Below, one piece after another: positions 1-9,802 of a stretch of DNA of 64,000 nucleotides; the first letter of the stretch is position 1, and every line of letters starts with the position of its first letter. Under the pieces are notes generated by a model. The model searched no databases. It saw only the letters and a list, made by a program, of their open reading frames with translations, and had not been told where the DNA came from. This stretch comes from Limnanthes douglasii subsp. nivea (taxonomy: Eukaryota; Streptophyta; Magnoliopsida; Brassicales; Limnanthaceae), in contig JAUPFV010000002.1 of assembly GCA_036936605.1 (NCBI GenBank), positions 218,847,546-218,911,545 on the forward strand, in the 5' to 3' direction. A program made the position numbers and the translations under genes.

Positions 1-239
1 ATCGCCTGGTTATCGAGTAAAATGTTTCTTCAATCAGACAACTTTTCTTATTTCAATTTTAGGATAAAAGTTAAACACTTTTCTTTTAACGTCCAAGTAT
101 ATTTTTTAAGAATAAATCGTATCATTAAATCCGTTTCTTTGGGATATCTAAATTTTCATTGCTCTCAACTATAGTTAAAATACTTTTAACTAAACCCAGT
201 TAGAGTAACCTACCATTACAAAAAAAACCCTAAACCTTG
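1..239. other. Left flank, no gene seen
   Basis: AT-rich non-coding sequence outside the first transposon. I see no open frame, RNA gene or repeat boundary in it. Confidence 0.6.
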
Positions 240-247
240 TTATTTAC
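240..247. repeat. Left target-site duplication of the hAT element
   Basis: TTATTTAC directly before the left terminal repeat. It matches 6442-6449 exactly. Confidence 0.92.
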
Positions 248-266
248 TAGAGGTGTCAAACGGTTT
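248..266. repeat. hAT left terminal inverted repeat
   Basis: TAGAGGTGTCAAACGGT pairs with the right end at 6425-6441 with two mismatches. It fits the common plant hAT end, in which a purine-rich start is followed by GTG.CAAA.GG. Confidence 0.88.
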
Positions 267-303
267 GAACCGTGAACCATCAGAACCGTTTAACAAAGAA
301 CTG

Positions 304-470
304 CAGTTTGCGGTCCTAACTATTTGCGGTCCTAGCGATTTGCGGTCCTAACGGTTTGCGGTCCCGACGGTTTACTCCTTATGCAGTCCTGGCGGTTTGC
401 GGTCCTAACGGTTTGTGGTCCTAACGGTTTGCGGTCCTTGCAGTTTGCAGTCCTAATGGGCCAGTTTGGC
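304..470. repeat. Left subterminal tandem repeat of the hAT element
   Basis: About nine degenerate copies of a 16-bp unit close to GGTTTGCGGTCCTAAC. Arrays like this near hAT ends are typical transposase-binding regions; that role is inferred here. Related units lie at 6304-6380 on the same strand rather than inverted. Confidence 0.8.
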
Positions 471-479
471 AGTTTACCC

Positions 480-1326
480 ACCAGAAAAACCATTTAGGCA
501 CCGTCTATCAAAATATTTTATAATTTTATTTAAAATTAATTTGTAAGTGTTAATTGAATATAATTTCAATAATTGGGATAAGTACAATATAAACGAGTTA
601 ATTATGCTATTTAATGTATTTTAATTTAAATACTTTATCATTTTAATCCAAATTTTATAATCAAACAATTACATTCTAAAATAATAATTGTAATATGATT
701 TTGATATGTTTGATTATATTTATGTATTTAAGATATTTTATTTAATATTAGGTAGATATTAAATAAAATATATACATCTAATTATATTTTGATTACAACT
801 TTCAATATTATTCAAAATATTTTTTCGATTATAAAAATAATAATTTGATTGTCTTAAACAAGATATCGTAAACTATATAATTGTAAAATGATTTGTATAT
901 TGTTTGAACATACTAGATATATAAGATGTTTTATTTAATATTAGGTACATTTCAAATAATATATACCTATTAGACATATAATTGTATTCTGATTTTAAAT
1001 TATTAGGTGATTCTTTAGATCTTTCAAGCTTGAAGTGTTATGTTTAGATGATTTAAATAGTTTATTGTATTTTCGAACTATTCAATATTTGAAGTTTAAA
1101 TTTAAATTTTTTAGAATTGTATAATTATATGCATAAAATTAAATTACTTGTAAATAACAAAATAAAAATTGAAACCGAAAGTGATTTAAATAACATTTAA
1201 TAAAAAAATAGAAGCAAAACAAACAATTCATTAAAAATAAAAACCAAACAAGTAACATAGTTGTTCAATCAAATAAAAAAGAAAAACATTACAACAACAT
1301 TGCTTAAGACAATCAAATGTAAAAAA
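480..1326. other. AT-rich hAT 5' internal sequence, no gene
   Basis: Very AT-rich, with recurring blocks in which GTAATATGATTTTGATA is followed by repeated ATTAGGTAGATATT-like segments. The same blocks recur inverted at 18200-18990 and forward at 19090-20040, so this is family-specific transposon sequence. I see no reading frame. Confidence 0.6.
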
Positions 1327-2847
1327 CTAAGAAGCTTCATCGTTGTTGTTATTAGGCGGTGGACCTTGCAAATGCATGTTCTCCATCATCTGTCGCATAT
1401 ACTCCGACTGTTGGGCTTGAGAGTTTGCAAATCACTCATTCCATTGATCTTGTTGACCATGCCACTGCTCGTATTGACCATGCCACTGTTCATATTGACC
1501 ATGCCACTGCTGGAAGTGACCAAGTTGATCATTCACCCCTACTTGCCACTGCTGTATCTGGCTAAGCTGGTCATTTACCCCCCCCCCCCTGCCACTTCTG
1601 AAATTCAGTTTTCCAGTCTGTAAAGTTTTCATGCTAGTACGTTTGTTGAGTATGCGCAAAGTGTATATAATCCATATGCTGCTCATGCGAATGCTCAGCA
1701 AATTCGCGGTCGGTTCATCTTTCTTGTTGCGGTATTCCAGAAGAACCACCAATAGCATTTGGATCGAAAGGCGGCTGAAATTGATGCTGGGTAGGTGGAT
1801 TTGGCAGTTTTGTAAGACCGTTCGCAACCCATATCTGATTCAACTCGGGCCTATGGTTATTCCATGCCTCCAATTTTGACATCAACTCTCCATCCCAAGA
1901 GTATATCTCCTGCAATTTCAAAGAGTTTCTACCTATAGCACTAGTTGGCCTAACCTTCATCGGAGTGTACGTACTCACATCAAATCCTTTCGAACAAAGC
2001 AAATAACTCAATATCATCCCATAAGGTAGTTTATATGTACCACACCTCGCAGCCATTTTTCGAATCATCAAGCTAGGTAAATTAATTCTTCCCTCATTTC
2101 GCACGATAAAAGCAGTTAAAAATGTTTGAATATATGAAAGCTGCGAATCATTGTTACTAGGGGGAGAAATATACTATTTACCAATTTCAAAGCTAATTTC
2201 CCATTAGCATCCAAATTACTTCGCATGGCTTGAAAGCTACCGCTAATTTTTGGAGCCTCCGAACCAGAACAAGTAAGAAGCTCTAATGCTTCGTCGTAGG
2301 ACATATGCCAATCAGTAGCCCAGCCCGAACGAGGATAAGTGATGGAAGGTAATTTATCACCGGTATATATATCACGGGTTGGAACGAAAAAAAGTTCTTC
2401 GAAATCATTTTCAAAAAATCTATAGGGTTCACCATCAATCAAACAACTCATTCATAAACCTCTACCATTTGGATCATTCTCAATTAAATGTGCGGTGGCA
2501 TAAAACTTGCATATTAATTCGATATACCAATCACAATTGAATCTAGCTAGTATCATCCAACCTAGACCATTAGTAGGTTCAATAAGTTTGAATTTTTTTT
2601 TGCATACCCTCTCCTTCGATCAGTTCATCATAGTCCAAATACATACCCGCCCAAATGTGGTTATACCTCGTCGTGCTAGCGGATCACGGACGCGAACCTC
2701 CACTTCGTCGTGATGTCCGTAAGTCGCGCTCTCCGTTACCTCCATCTCTTCATACCCCGAATCTCTTTCGGTATCTCCCCTTCGTCTCGAGGATGATGAT
2801 TCAACTCCTCCACTAATCCGGGCTTGCTTTGATCTTCTCGAAAACAT
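1327..2847 (-). pseudogene. Second gene of the hAT element: retroelement-ORF1-like protein, broken
   Basis: The frame opens with an ATG at 2847 (MFSRRSKQAR), passes an acidic, Ser/Arg-rich start and a motif ARRGITTFGR, and then breaks. A second reading frame across 2640 gives YDELIEGEG. The 2451-2116 segment (DGEPYRFFENDFEELF) and the 2104-1715 segment (KMAARCGTYKLPYG) continue the same protein in shifted frames. The C-terminus has three QWHGQYE-like heptads (about 1437-1500) and ends GPPPNNNNDEAS before a stop at 1327-1329. The order resembles the plant retrotransposon ORF1 / 'putative plant transposon protein' group (Athila ORF1-like), whose role is unknown; this assignment rests on general pattern only. 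It is transcribed away from the transposase. Several frameshifts make it a pseudogene. It is absent from the two hAT relatives at 15870-19010 and 35430-36982. Confidence 0.55.
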
Positions 2848-2967
2848 TCTCCATAACCTGAAATGTAAAATAGTGTTTGAAAATTTTAAAAATAATTTAG
2901 AGAGAGAAGTGTAGGTAACTAGAGAGAGATCGGTAGTGGTGTGAAAAATTGAAGGGGGGATGGGTAG

Positions 2968-2977
2968 TATTTATAAG
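2968..2977 (-). promoter_or_regulatory. TATA box for the minus-strand hAT gene
   Basis: Read on the minus strand this is CTTATAAATA, about 120 bp before the ATG at 2847. CT-rich leader-like sequence (CTCTCTCTAAATT) follows. No other TATA candidate lies in the right place. Confidence 0.55.
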
Positions 2978-2997
2978 GTTTTTTATTCAAGTAGCCA

Positions 2998-3203
2998 TTG
3001 GATGACGTCATCCATGACGTCACCGTGCGAACCATCTGGTCAGACGTGCGGATGGTTTACGGTCCAAAGCGAAACGGCTAGTTAATTTAACTAGCCGTAG
3101 CGGTCTGGGGCATCCGTAGATTCGCCCGGATGGTCTGGATATATTTTTTTTAGTTTTTTCGAAAACTTTTTTGATGGGTCTCCCCTATAAATAGAGGAGA
3201 CCC
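2998..3203 (+). promoter_or_regulatory. Divergent promoter between the two hAT genes
   Basis: It holds two perfect TGACGTCA palindromes (3003-3010 and 3015-3022), which are bZIP (CRE/C-box type) sites; a 12-bp-arm palindrome ACGGCTAGTTAA/TTAACTAGCCGT at 3074-3098; and a TATAAATA box at 3186-3193. The TATA box sits between inverted GGGTCTCC (3176-3183) and GGAGACCC (3196-3203), and the block recurs at 35581-35608. A CT-rich leader with CTCTCTAAATCTCTC follows the TATA box, as in plant core promoters. Transcription of the transposase from here is inferred. Confidence 0.6.
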
Positions 3204-3606
3204 CAACTCAATACTCACAAACTCACAAACACCTCTCTACTTCTCTCTAAATCTCTCTACTTGTTCTAAATATTCTAGAAAACTCAAATTACTTAGTTTG
3301 CATATTCTAGTTCTACTTTTGGAATTGTTTGATTTTTTTTTCCGCAAATTGTTTCTATTTGATAAAAACACTTAAATAATGTTGGGATAACATTATAATA
3401 GCTCAATTAAGAGCTTCGTATAATTTATCAAGTTATTTACTTGTTTTAGTTATTTAAATTAGTTCTTTTAATTCTAATTTTATTAGTTGTTCTTAGTTGT
3501 TATAGTTGTTATTAGTCTAAATTTAGTTTTTATTATTTACAATATTAATTAGTTTCGATTAGTATTTTATTGCATATTTTAAAAAAACGTTGTTATTAGT
3601 TTTAAA

Positions 3607-5773
3607 ATGGCTTCAAAATGTATAAATACTCATGCTCACCCACCCGCTAATGTGGATCTCAATACCGCAGATGATTTTCTTATAGATTCCCCTCACGTTG
3701 ACACACTCTCCTCCCACGAAAGTGGTGGTGGAAGTACTAGTGGTGGATCGAGATCTCGTAAGAAAACATCTTGGATTTGGAAACACTTTACTTCATCAGA
3801 AGATGGTTTATCTAGTATCTGTAAAAAATGCAATAGAATTTATCTTCACGTAAGTGGAAATAGAAATATGGGCACTAGCACCATGGTAAAACATTTACTG
3901 AAACATGAAATATATGATCCTACAAAACCTAACCCAAATAATTTTTGCATGAACCCTCAAACAGGTCTTCCTTTTGAGTTTAAACACGATACGTATAGGG
4001 AAGAAACAATGATTTATGCAGTCGGTAGTTTACAACCATTCAGTTTTGGGGATTCTTGGAGATACGAAAATTGGATGCAAGCTGGGGTAAACCCACATGC
4101 AAAACGCATTCCACATAGCTCTTTGCGATCGCTAGCCTTTAAATATTTTTAAAAAAAAAAAAAAAACATTATTCAAACTATGCTAACTTTGCCATGGAAT
4201 GTTTCGATTACTAGTGACACAACTACTTTTACTGATTTTGATATGGTATGTGTTACTCTTCATTGGATGGATCGCGAATGGGTACTCCAAAAGAGAATTA
4301 TATGGTTTGAATCTATTGGGAAGCATAACGCACAATTAATTAGGGAGAGTATGGTTGAATGCATGAATATTTATGGCAATAGAAATAAGATTATGTCTAT
4401 TTCGTTGGATAATGCATCTTCTAATATTAGTGGTATAAAATTGCTTACACAAGATTGCAATCCCATTTTTCCTAGATTGTTTCACACCAAATGTTTATGC
4501 CACGTACTTCAATTAATTGCGAAAGAGGGAATACTTAAGGTTATGGGTGATTATATTGCCCCTATTAAAAATGGGATCCTATTTTGCACGACCTCCGCTG
4601 CTAAAAAGAGCTTTTAAAACACTTGTTATTTCAAATGGGAAACAATATAAGAAACTTATATTAGATGTTGAAACTAGATGGAATTCTACTTATGCAATGC
4701 TTACATGTGCGCATGTTTTTAAAGAAGAGGTTATGACGCTTTATAATGCATCTTATCTTGAAAGACCAATTGAAAAAAATCATTAGAAATATTGTGCACA
4801 CATGTTAAGATTTTTAAAACTTTTTAAAGATAACACTTAAACCTTTTCTTCACAAAATCAACCTAATGCTCATTTGACCCTTTTCACGATTACTAATCTT
4901 GCCATGCATATGAATAAATTTAGAACAAATTTTGTATGCGTAGACATGGTGCCCAAAATGGAATTCAAGTTCACAAAGTATTTTCATCCAATCCCTGCGA
5001 CTTATTCACTTGCTTGCATTTTAGATTATTTTTCACGAAAAGATAAATTTGAATGGCTAGTTATATGGTTTTATCAATCTGTACAGTTTTCTACAACTAG
5101 ACCATCGACAGACCTAATTGACCTTGAAGGGTATATTGTCAGCATATATGACTGTATGCATAATATCTATGATAAGTATGCTGAAAGATATAGATCAAAT
5201 ACAATTAAAAATGTAAAGAGTAGTAACAATAAGGGTAGAGGGAGATTTTCTACTAACTATGTTCAAATTGCAATGTTACGAAACAATAAATTTACAGAAT
5301 CCCCTCAATCTGATAATGAGCTGTCTAGATATTTGAGCACTAGGTTTGATTTTACGAATTTTCCCGACTAGGGTATTGAAGATATCATAAGATGGTGGGG
5401 TACCCAAACTGAAGAGTTACCTATTTTTTGGAGGGTTGTTAAAGAGATTTATGCAATACCTATGTCTACAGTTGCAAGTGAGTGTGCTTTCAGCCAAGCG
5501 AGGTGCCAATACACGACTAAGAGAACAAGATTGACGGGCAAAGCACTTGGAGTGCTTGTGGAAGTCATGGATTGGACAACGACGGATAAAAGGATGCAAG
5601 ACAGAGAATTTAGAGACAAAGTGAACGTAGACGACATCTTCGAAGATTATCTGGATGATTATGAAGATACACTTAAAGAAGAAATTATAAAAGAAAACGA
5701 AGCTGAAGGTGAATCAAGTGAGGACGAAGACAAAAATTTTACTTATGAAGAAGACGAAGCTGAAGATGAATGA
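3607..5773 (+). pseudogene. hAT transposase with BED zinc finger, broken
   Basis: Starts at the ATG of MASKCINTHAHPP. Residues about 50-105 form a BED zinc finger: SWIWKHF, then CKKC, then MVKHLLKH. The frame breaks in an A-run near 4150. The next block (4180-4617) carries the RNase-H-like core: ITSDTTTFTDF (first Asp region), HWMDREWVLQKR and LDNASSN. A further shift near 4600 leads to the conserved DVETRWNSTYAML, and 4874-5371 covers the late core. 5462-5773 is the C-terminal dimerisation block (STVASECAFSQ) with a very acidic tail. This order is that of plant RICESLEEPER/DAYSLEEPER-like hAT transposases. At least three frame breaks plus an in-frame stop after FTNFPD mean no functional protein. 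Close copies start at 36024. Confidence 0.88.
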
Positions 5774-5879
5774 TGTTTGTAATAATTATTTACCAATTTT
5801 GTATTTTAATTTGAAAACATTTGTACAACTCCTGGTCCGCAAGAGTATAAACTGTGAACGACTAAATTAACCAAAAAAA

Positions 5880-6303
5880 CTTTACCTTTTATTATAATAA
5901 CAACAATTGTATTATGAAATACTTATAAGATCTGATTTTGGTTTAAAAAATAATAACACACTTGTAATATTTAAAACCAAATCACAATAGTAATCAAAAT
6001 GTAATATTAAAATTATAACCATAAAATTTGTAATATTTTAACATGATAAAATATAGTTTTGGTTTGTAACATAATATTAACACTGGATCCCAAAACATAA
6101 TAATAATAACATAAGTAATATTTAAAATTTGGATTATATAATAATTACAATACTTAAAATATTAATAACCAAAATAAATTAATACTGACCAAAATGTAAT
6201 ACTAATTTTATAATCATATACAATATGTTAATATTTTTTAAATATAACTTAAGATATGATTTTGGTTATAAAATAATTAAAACACTTATAATATTTACAA
6301 ATA
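5880..6303. repeat. AT-rich tandem repeat of about 130 bp at the hAT 3' end
   Basis: Successive units contain AACCAAATCACAATA, ATCAAAATGTAATA, TTGTAATATTTTAACATG and GATTTTGGTTTA in the same order. The same unit recurs at 36620-36980 and, inverted, at 16120-17690. It marks this hAT family. Confidence 0.7.
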
Positions 6304-6380
6304 AACCGCGGTTTTGCGGTCCTGGCGGTTTGTGGTCCTTGCAGTTTGCAGTCCTAATGGACCAGTTAAACAGTTTACCC
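6304..6380. repeat. Right subterminal repeat of the hAT element
   Basis: Contains TTTGCGGTCCTGGCGGTT and a closing segment GCAGTTTGCAGTCCTAATGG that also closes the left array at 441-460, in the same orientation. Confidence 0.75.
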
Positions 6381-6423
6381 GCTGGTTTACAAACACTTCT
6401 CCGGCTTTTAACCGCTGTTCCAG

Positions 6424-6441
6424 AACCATTTGCCACCTCTA
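6424..6441. repeat. hAT right terminal inverted repeat
   Basis: ACCATTTGCCACCTCTA is the inverted partner of 248-264, with two mismatches, and lies directly against the right target duplication. Confidence 0.88.
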
Positions 6442-6449
6442 TTATTTAC
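6442..6449. repeat. Right target-site duplication of the hAT element
   Basis: TTATTTAC directly after the right terminal repeat, identical to 240-247. Confidence 0.92.
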
Positions 6450-7046
6450 TCTGTCGTACTCATCAATATAATCTCATCGATGCATGCTTCTACAATCACG
6501 TCTTGCCAATCATCTTCTTTTTGCCACTCTAGGTATGGCTACAGTGATGAAACAATTTATATGGACTAGAGTTTCCGATCTCAGAAGTTGAAGATTAACC
6601 TTTGGCTGTCGGAGTACTCTTTTATATCGTAAGTAGTATATATAGTAACCCTAATATTATATGGATCGTAGCCCTTTTTAGTATTTTGATTTGAAGGCTT
6701 ATGATGAAAAATTAAATTATCTTAGCGGATTTCAGTGAGATCTAATAGTCTATAATATCAATGTTACACACACTGAGGCCTTTTAGCTATTTTTCAACTT
6801 TTGAATTATATATGTTTAATTGGATGTTACAAGTTGCTATGATGATACAATGCACTGGATGTGCTGAAAGGCAATGAGCAAGATGTTCTTGTCCGTGAGC
6901 TTTCTCGAAACGATTTCTCCTTCCAATGAGCTATTGTCATTCTCTTCAGACTAGGTCTTTAAATTGTTTTAAGTTGAAAAGTAGCATCCTTTACCAATTC
7001 ATTTAGATTTCTCGGTTCCTCTTGATATAATGGCATGGACTGCAAT
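6450..7046. other. Spacer between hAT and Tat elements, no gene recognised
   Basis: Mixed-composition sequence. A short open stretch near 6860-6930 reads VLKGNEQDVLVRELSRND on the + strand but soon reaches a stop. It may be an old exon fragment; I do not recognise it. Confidence 0.4.
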
Positions 7047-7431
7047 TGGTGTGGTTAATTCTCGTCTGAGGGTAATTTTGTAATTTGTTTTAGAGTTTGT
7101 GAAGGTTGGTATGTGTTTAATGTTTTGAGTAGAGAGTAGAGGGAGAATTAAGCAGCCTGGTTGTATTTAATTTTCATTACCCATATTTAATGCAGGTGGT
7201 TGGGTATTTATACCCTTACATTTGGGCTTTATGGGTTTTCGGGTCATGTTTAATGGACTCGGGTCGTGTTCAAAGATCCATGAGCTCTTAGTAGGAGAGC
7301 AAGCAGCTTAGTCAAGAAGTGTTTAGGTTTTTAAGTACTTTAGTCCTTGTTCGAACAGTTCAATGGATGAGGTGTTCGAACTGCCCTGTCCAGTTTGGTG
7401 ATCTTGGTCCTAACTGTCCCCGTCCGAGTCT
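7047..7431 (-). repeat. LTR of the palindromic Tat element
   Basis: On the minus strand it follows the LTRs of element B throughout (TATAAATACCCAACCAC, ATTACCCTCAG) and ends CACACCA as those do. Its first bases (normally TGATGAG) are lost or diverged at the junction with the antisense gene near 7431. Confidence 0.75.
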
Positions 7432-9019
7432 GAACCTTCCGGACAGGCTAGTGGTGCTGTGGCTGCCCAAAAGGACAGGGGCAAGGAAAAATTATGCTTG
7501 AGGCATCCGGACCTGCCGGAGTGTCTTGAAGGAAGGGTAAGGCCTTGTTTTCACAAGGTCAATGTTAAGTATCTCCTTGCCCTGCAAAAGATCAACTACG
7601 CTTTCATCCATACAGCTGAATTGGGCTGGATGCGTACAAAGTGGGGGATTCCAGAGAATGTGAAGATAAGAATCTCTATCACCCCCAAAACTCCCATGGA
7701 TTGCAAGTTGAGCGAGATAGTTATCTTCACGGAGCTGTTTAACTCGGGGCTCAAATTCCCCTTGGACCCAGAGATTGTCAGATATTTTCATCTGATAAAG
7801 CTCTGTTCGAGCCAGCTGAGTCCCAATGCTTGGTACACCCTCATGGCCTGAATTATGGCCTATAGGCTCCCTGGGATTCCTCTACCAATGGAGGAGTTTG
7901 CTGCTGTGGCCAGTCTCTGCAGAAACCACCACATTCCCTTCTACCACTTCAATATGGGGGATAACTTCAAATCCTGTTCGTAAGTGGTGCTTGGGAGAAC
8001 GGGATGAAAATCAAGGCCGGAGTCAACCCAAGTCTCCTCACCAGCAGATGGAGGAGTGATCGTAAGGCTCCTACTTTATATTTTTATCTCTTCTTTTATC
8101 AAATTTGTTTAAACTGATTGACTTTGTCTTCTTCTTATCAGAACTGCCCAAGGACTTCAATGACTATCTAAAGTCCGGGCAGACCACTTGCACCAAGATC
8201 AACGCTTGGGCTGCTGAAAGGTGGGGAAACTGGTTCCACGATGCCTTCACGGGGGGCAACTTAGCAAGGTCTCACCTCTGGAACACTACTGGCCGGAAGG
8301 ACTTAACCTGGGAAGAGTTCACCACTCGACCCCCTCCGGATGTAGTGCTCAAGAGGACACACGAACCGGATGGGACACTTTACTTGCCAGGCCGGGCCAA
8401 GGCCCCGAGAAAGATGAAAGGTAAAAAGAAGAAGGGCAAGAAAGTGGTAGGTGGAGCGAACCCTGCCGAGGTGGAGGAAGCTGCTTTAATAAATCCGGAG
8501 GGGCCGGCCCCAAGTCAGATTGATGCTGCTCTCTTAGAAGTGGTAGAGCAGGAGAGTGTTAGGCAAGAAGTTCACTCCCCAGAACCCCCAAGGGCTTCCA
8601 AAAGAGATCGTAAATGGGGAGCTGAGAGCAAGGACAGGGAGGCCAAGAAGAAGAAGACCTCTAAGGGTGATGAACTTTCTCTCCGGGATCCGGAGCCTCT
8701 CCCCCATGTTGATCCCACTGACCCAACACAAGCAGAGGAGATACCTAGTGACTTTCAAACCGATGAGGTGAGATCAGACATGCTCCTGCTCTTCTACGAG
8801 AAGTTGCCGAAGAGGAACCTGGGAGATTTGTGGCTTCATGTAGAGTATCCAGACCTCCCATTTCACACAATGGCCGAAGGCGACAGGTTTGACTTCTCCA
8901 GTGCATCCTCATCTGATGACGAAGAGAACACCAGGGAGAGCCCAAACGAGGAGAAAGACGATCCCAAGGGGAAGAAAAAGATGGATGAGGCTGAGCCATC
9001 TTCAAAGGCTCAGTCTTAA
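7432..9019 (+). pseudogene. Tat antisense gene, palindrome left arm, N-truncated
   Basis: Reads KEKLCLRHPDLPECLEGRVR, then FTELFNSGLKFPLDPEIVRY and LSPNAWYTLMA. This hydrophobic block matches the 'putative gypsy type transposon' (Transposase_28) pattern common in plant retroelements. A stop (TGA after YTLMA) and a deletion near 7975 break the first exon. A GT-AG intron lies at 8062-8141. The second exon runs ELPKDFNDYLKSGQTTC, a Lys-rich centre (KMKGKKKKGKK) and an acidic tail to the stop after PSSKAQS at 9019. The N-terminal 200 or so residues present in elements B and C are absent. The protein's function is not known. Confidence 0.75.
8062..8141 (+). other. Intron of the Tat antisense gene (left arm)
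   Basis: An 80-bp GT-AG intron. The donor GTAAGG follows RWRSD, and a pyrimidine-rich acceptor CTTCTTATCAG precedes ELPKDF. The same position holds an intron in the other four copies. Confidence 0.75.
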
Positions 9020-9061
9020 ATTATGAATTATTTTTTACTTTTCATGTTATCTAAACTAAAG

Positions 9062-9164
9062 TCCTTGGAAGGCCAAGGCACTCTTTTTGTTAGCGTGTCC
9101 GGTATCTGACCGGATAGATCCTTTACTCTGTTTGACAATTTAAAAGTCCTTGGAAGGCCAAGGC
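9062..9164 (+). other. Paired CCTTGG/CCAAGG hairpins after the antisense gene
   Basis: CCTTGG-4 nt-CCAAGG occurs at 9063-9078 and again at 9148-9163, 85 bp apart. The pair recurs at 10060-10170, 45533-45640 and 51385-51480. A role in 3'-end formation of the antisense transcript is a guess. Confidence 0.5.
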
Positions 9165-9424
9165 ACTTAAGTTATTTCAATGGACATCCTTGTTTTGCAT
9201 AATTTTCGCATCCTTTCATAATTTGTTTCAATTTTGGTGGCTAGTGTTTAAATAGCCCTTAGTTATTTCATAACTAGTCTAAAATAAGAGTGTATAAGCT
9301 CTCCGATGACAAATGTTTAAATGGTCATCACTCTTTTACTTCAATCTGGATGGTGTGACAAAAAACAAAGTAAGAACACTTCGGAAATTTTTTAAGAAGA
9401 CATCAAATTTCATTAAAAAGCCCG

Positions 9425-9476
9425 GACACCTCATTAAAACCTCCCCGCGCCACCAGGGTAGGAAAGAGTATGCCCC
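9425..9476 (-). other. Conserved post-pol motif, left arm
   Basis: On the minus strand it reads GGGGCATACTCTTTCC, then ACCCTGGTGGCGCGGGGAGG, then TTTTAATGAGGTGTC. The same block follows pol in every Tat copy here. No reading frame is conserved across it. Confidence 0.6.
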
Positions 9477-9522
9477 CAAATATTTACATGGATGTTTAAA
9501 TAAGTAAATATTTACACAGATG

Positions 9523-9640
9523 CTATTCCAAGTACATCCGGAGATGTTCGATATTCCAAGGGTGGGTCAAAATTCTTCCATCCTTGTCTTCTAGCCAATA
9601 TGTTCCAGGTTTAAGCCTTTCAACAACCATATAAGGTCCA
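9523..9640 (-). pseudogene. Integrase C-terminal end, left arm
   Basis: Encodes GPYMVVERLKPGTYWLEDKD, continuing to THPWNIEHLRMYLE and a stop. It is the final part of a Tat integrase, including the GPY/F motif. Upstream sequence is lost at the palindrome centre. A shorter inverted copy (LTHPWNIEHLRMYLE) lies on + at 9657-9701. Confidence 0.75.
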
Positions 9641-9750
9641 CAAGAATGGAAGAATTTTGACCCACCCTTGGAATATCGAACACCTCCGGATGTACTTGGA
9701 GTATTATCCGTGTAAATATTTACTTGTTTAAACATCCATGTAAATATTTA

Positions 9751-9802
9751 GGGGCATACTCTTTCCTACCCTGGTGGCGCGGGGAGGTTTTAATGAGGTG
9801 TC
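9751..9802 (+). other. Conserved post-pol motif, right arm
   Basis: GGGGCATACTCTTTCC, then the GGTGGCGCGGGGAGG block and TTTTAATGAGGTGTCC, in plus orientation. Nearly identical to the left-arm copy. Confidence 0.6.

Larger units (their letters stand above)
248..6441 (+). mobile_element. hAT DNA transposon, full length but decayed, with two genes
   Basis: Both ends can be read. The left end starts TAGAGGTGTCAAACGGT and the right end, read on the other strand, starts TAGAGGTGGCAAATGGT. The element is flanked by the same 8 bp (TTATTTAC) at 240-247 and 6442-6449. An 8-bp target duplication with short imperfect terminal repeats is the hAT signature, and the internal transposase remnant (BED finger, RNase-H-like core, C-terminal dimerisation block) agrees. 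At 6194 bp it is longer than many plant hATs, because it carries a second gene on the opposite strand (1327-2847) and long AT-rich subterminal regions. The exact target duplication shows it inserted as one unit. The transposase frameshifts suggest it can no longer move itself. Confidence 0.93.

Noticed and set aside
1261..1623. 120-codon plus-strand frame
   Set aside because: It is the opposite strand of the QWHGQYE repeat of the minus-strand gene; the repeat looks coding only on the minus strand.
7042..7046. GCAAT as a target duplication of the palindromic Tat element
   Set aside because: No second copy was found at the right outer end, so the insertion cannot be bounded this way.
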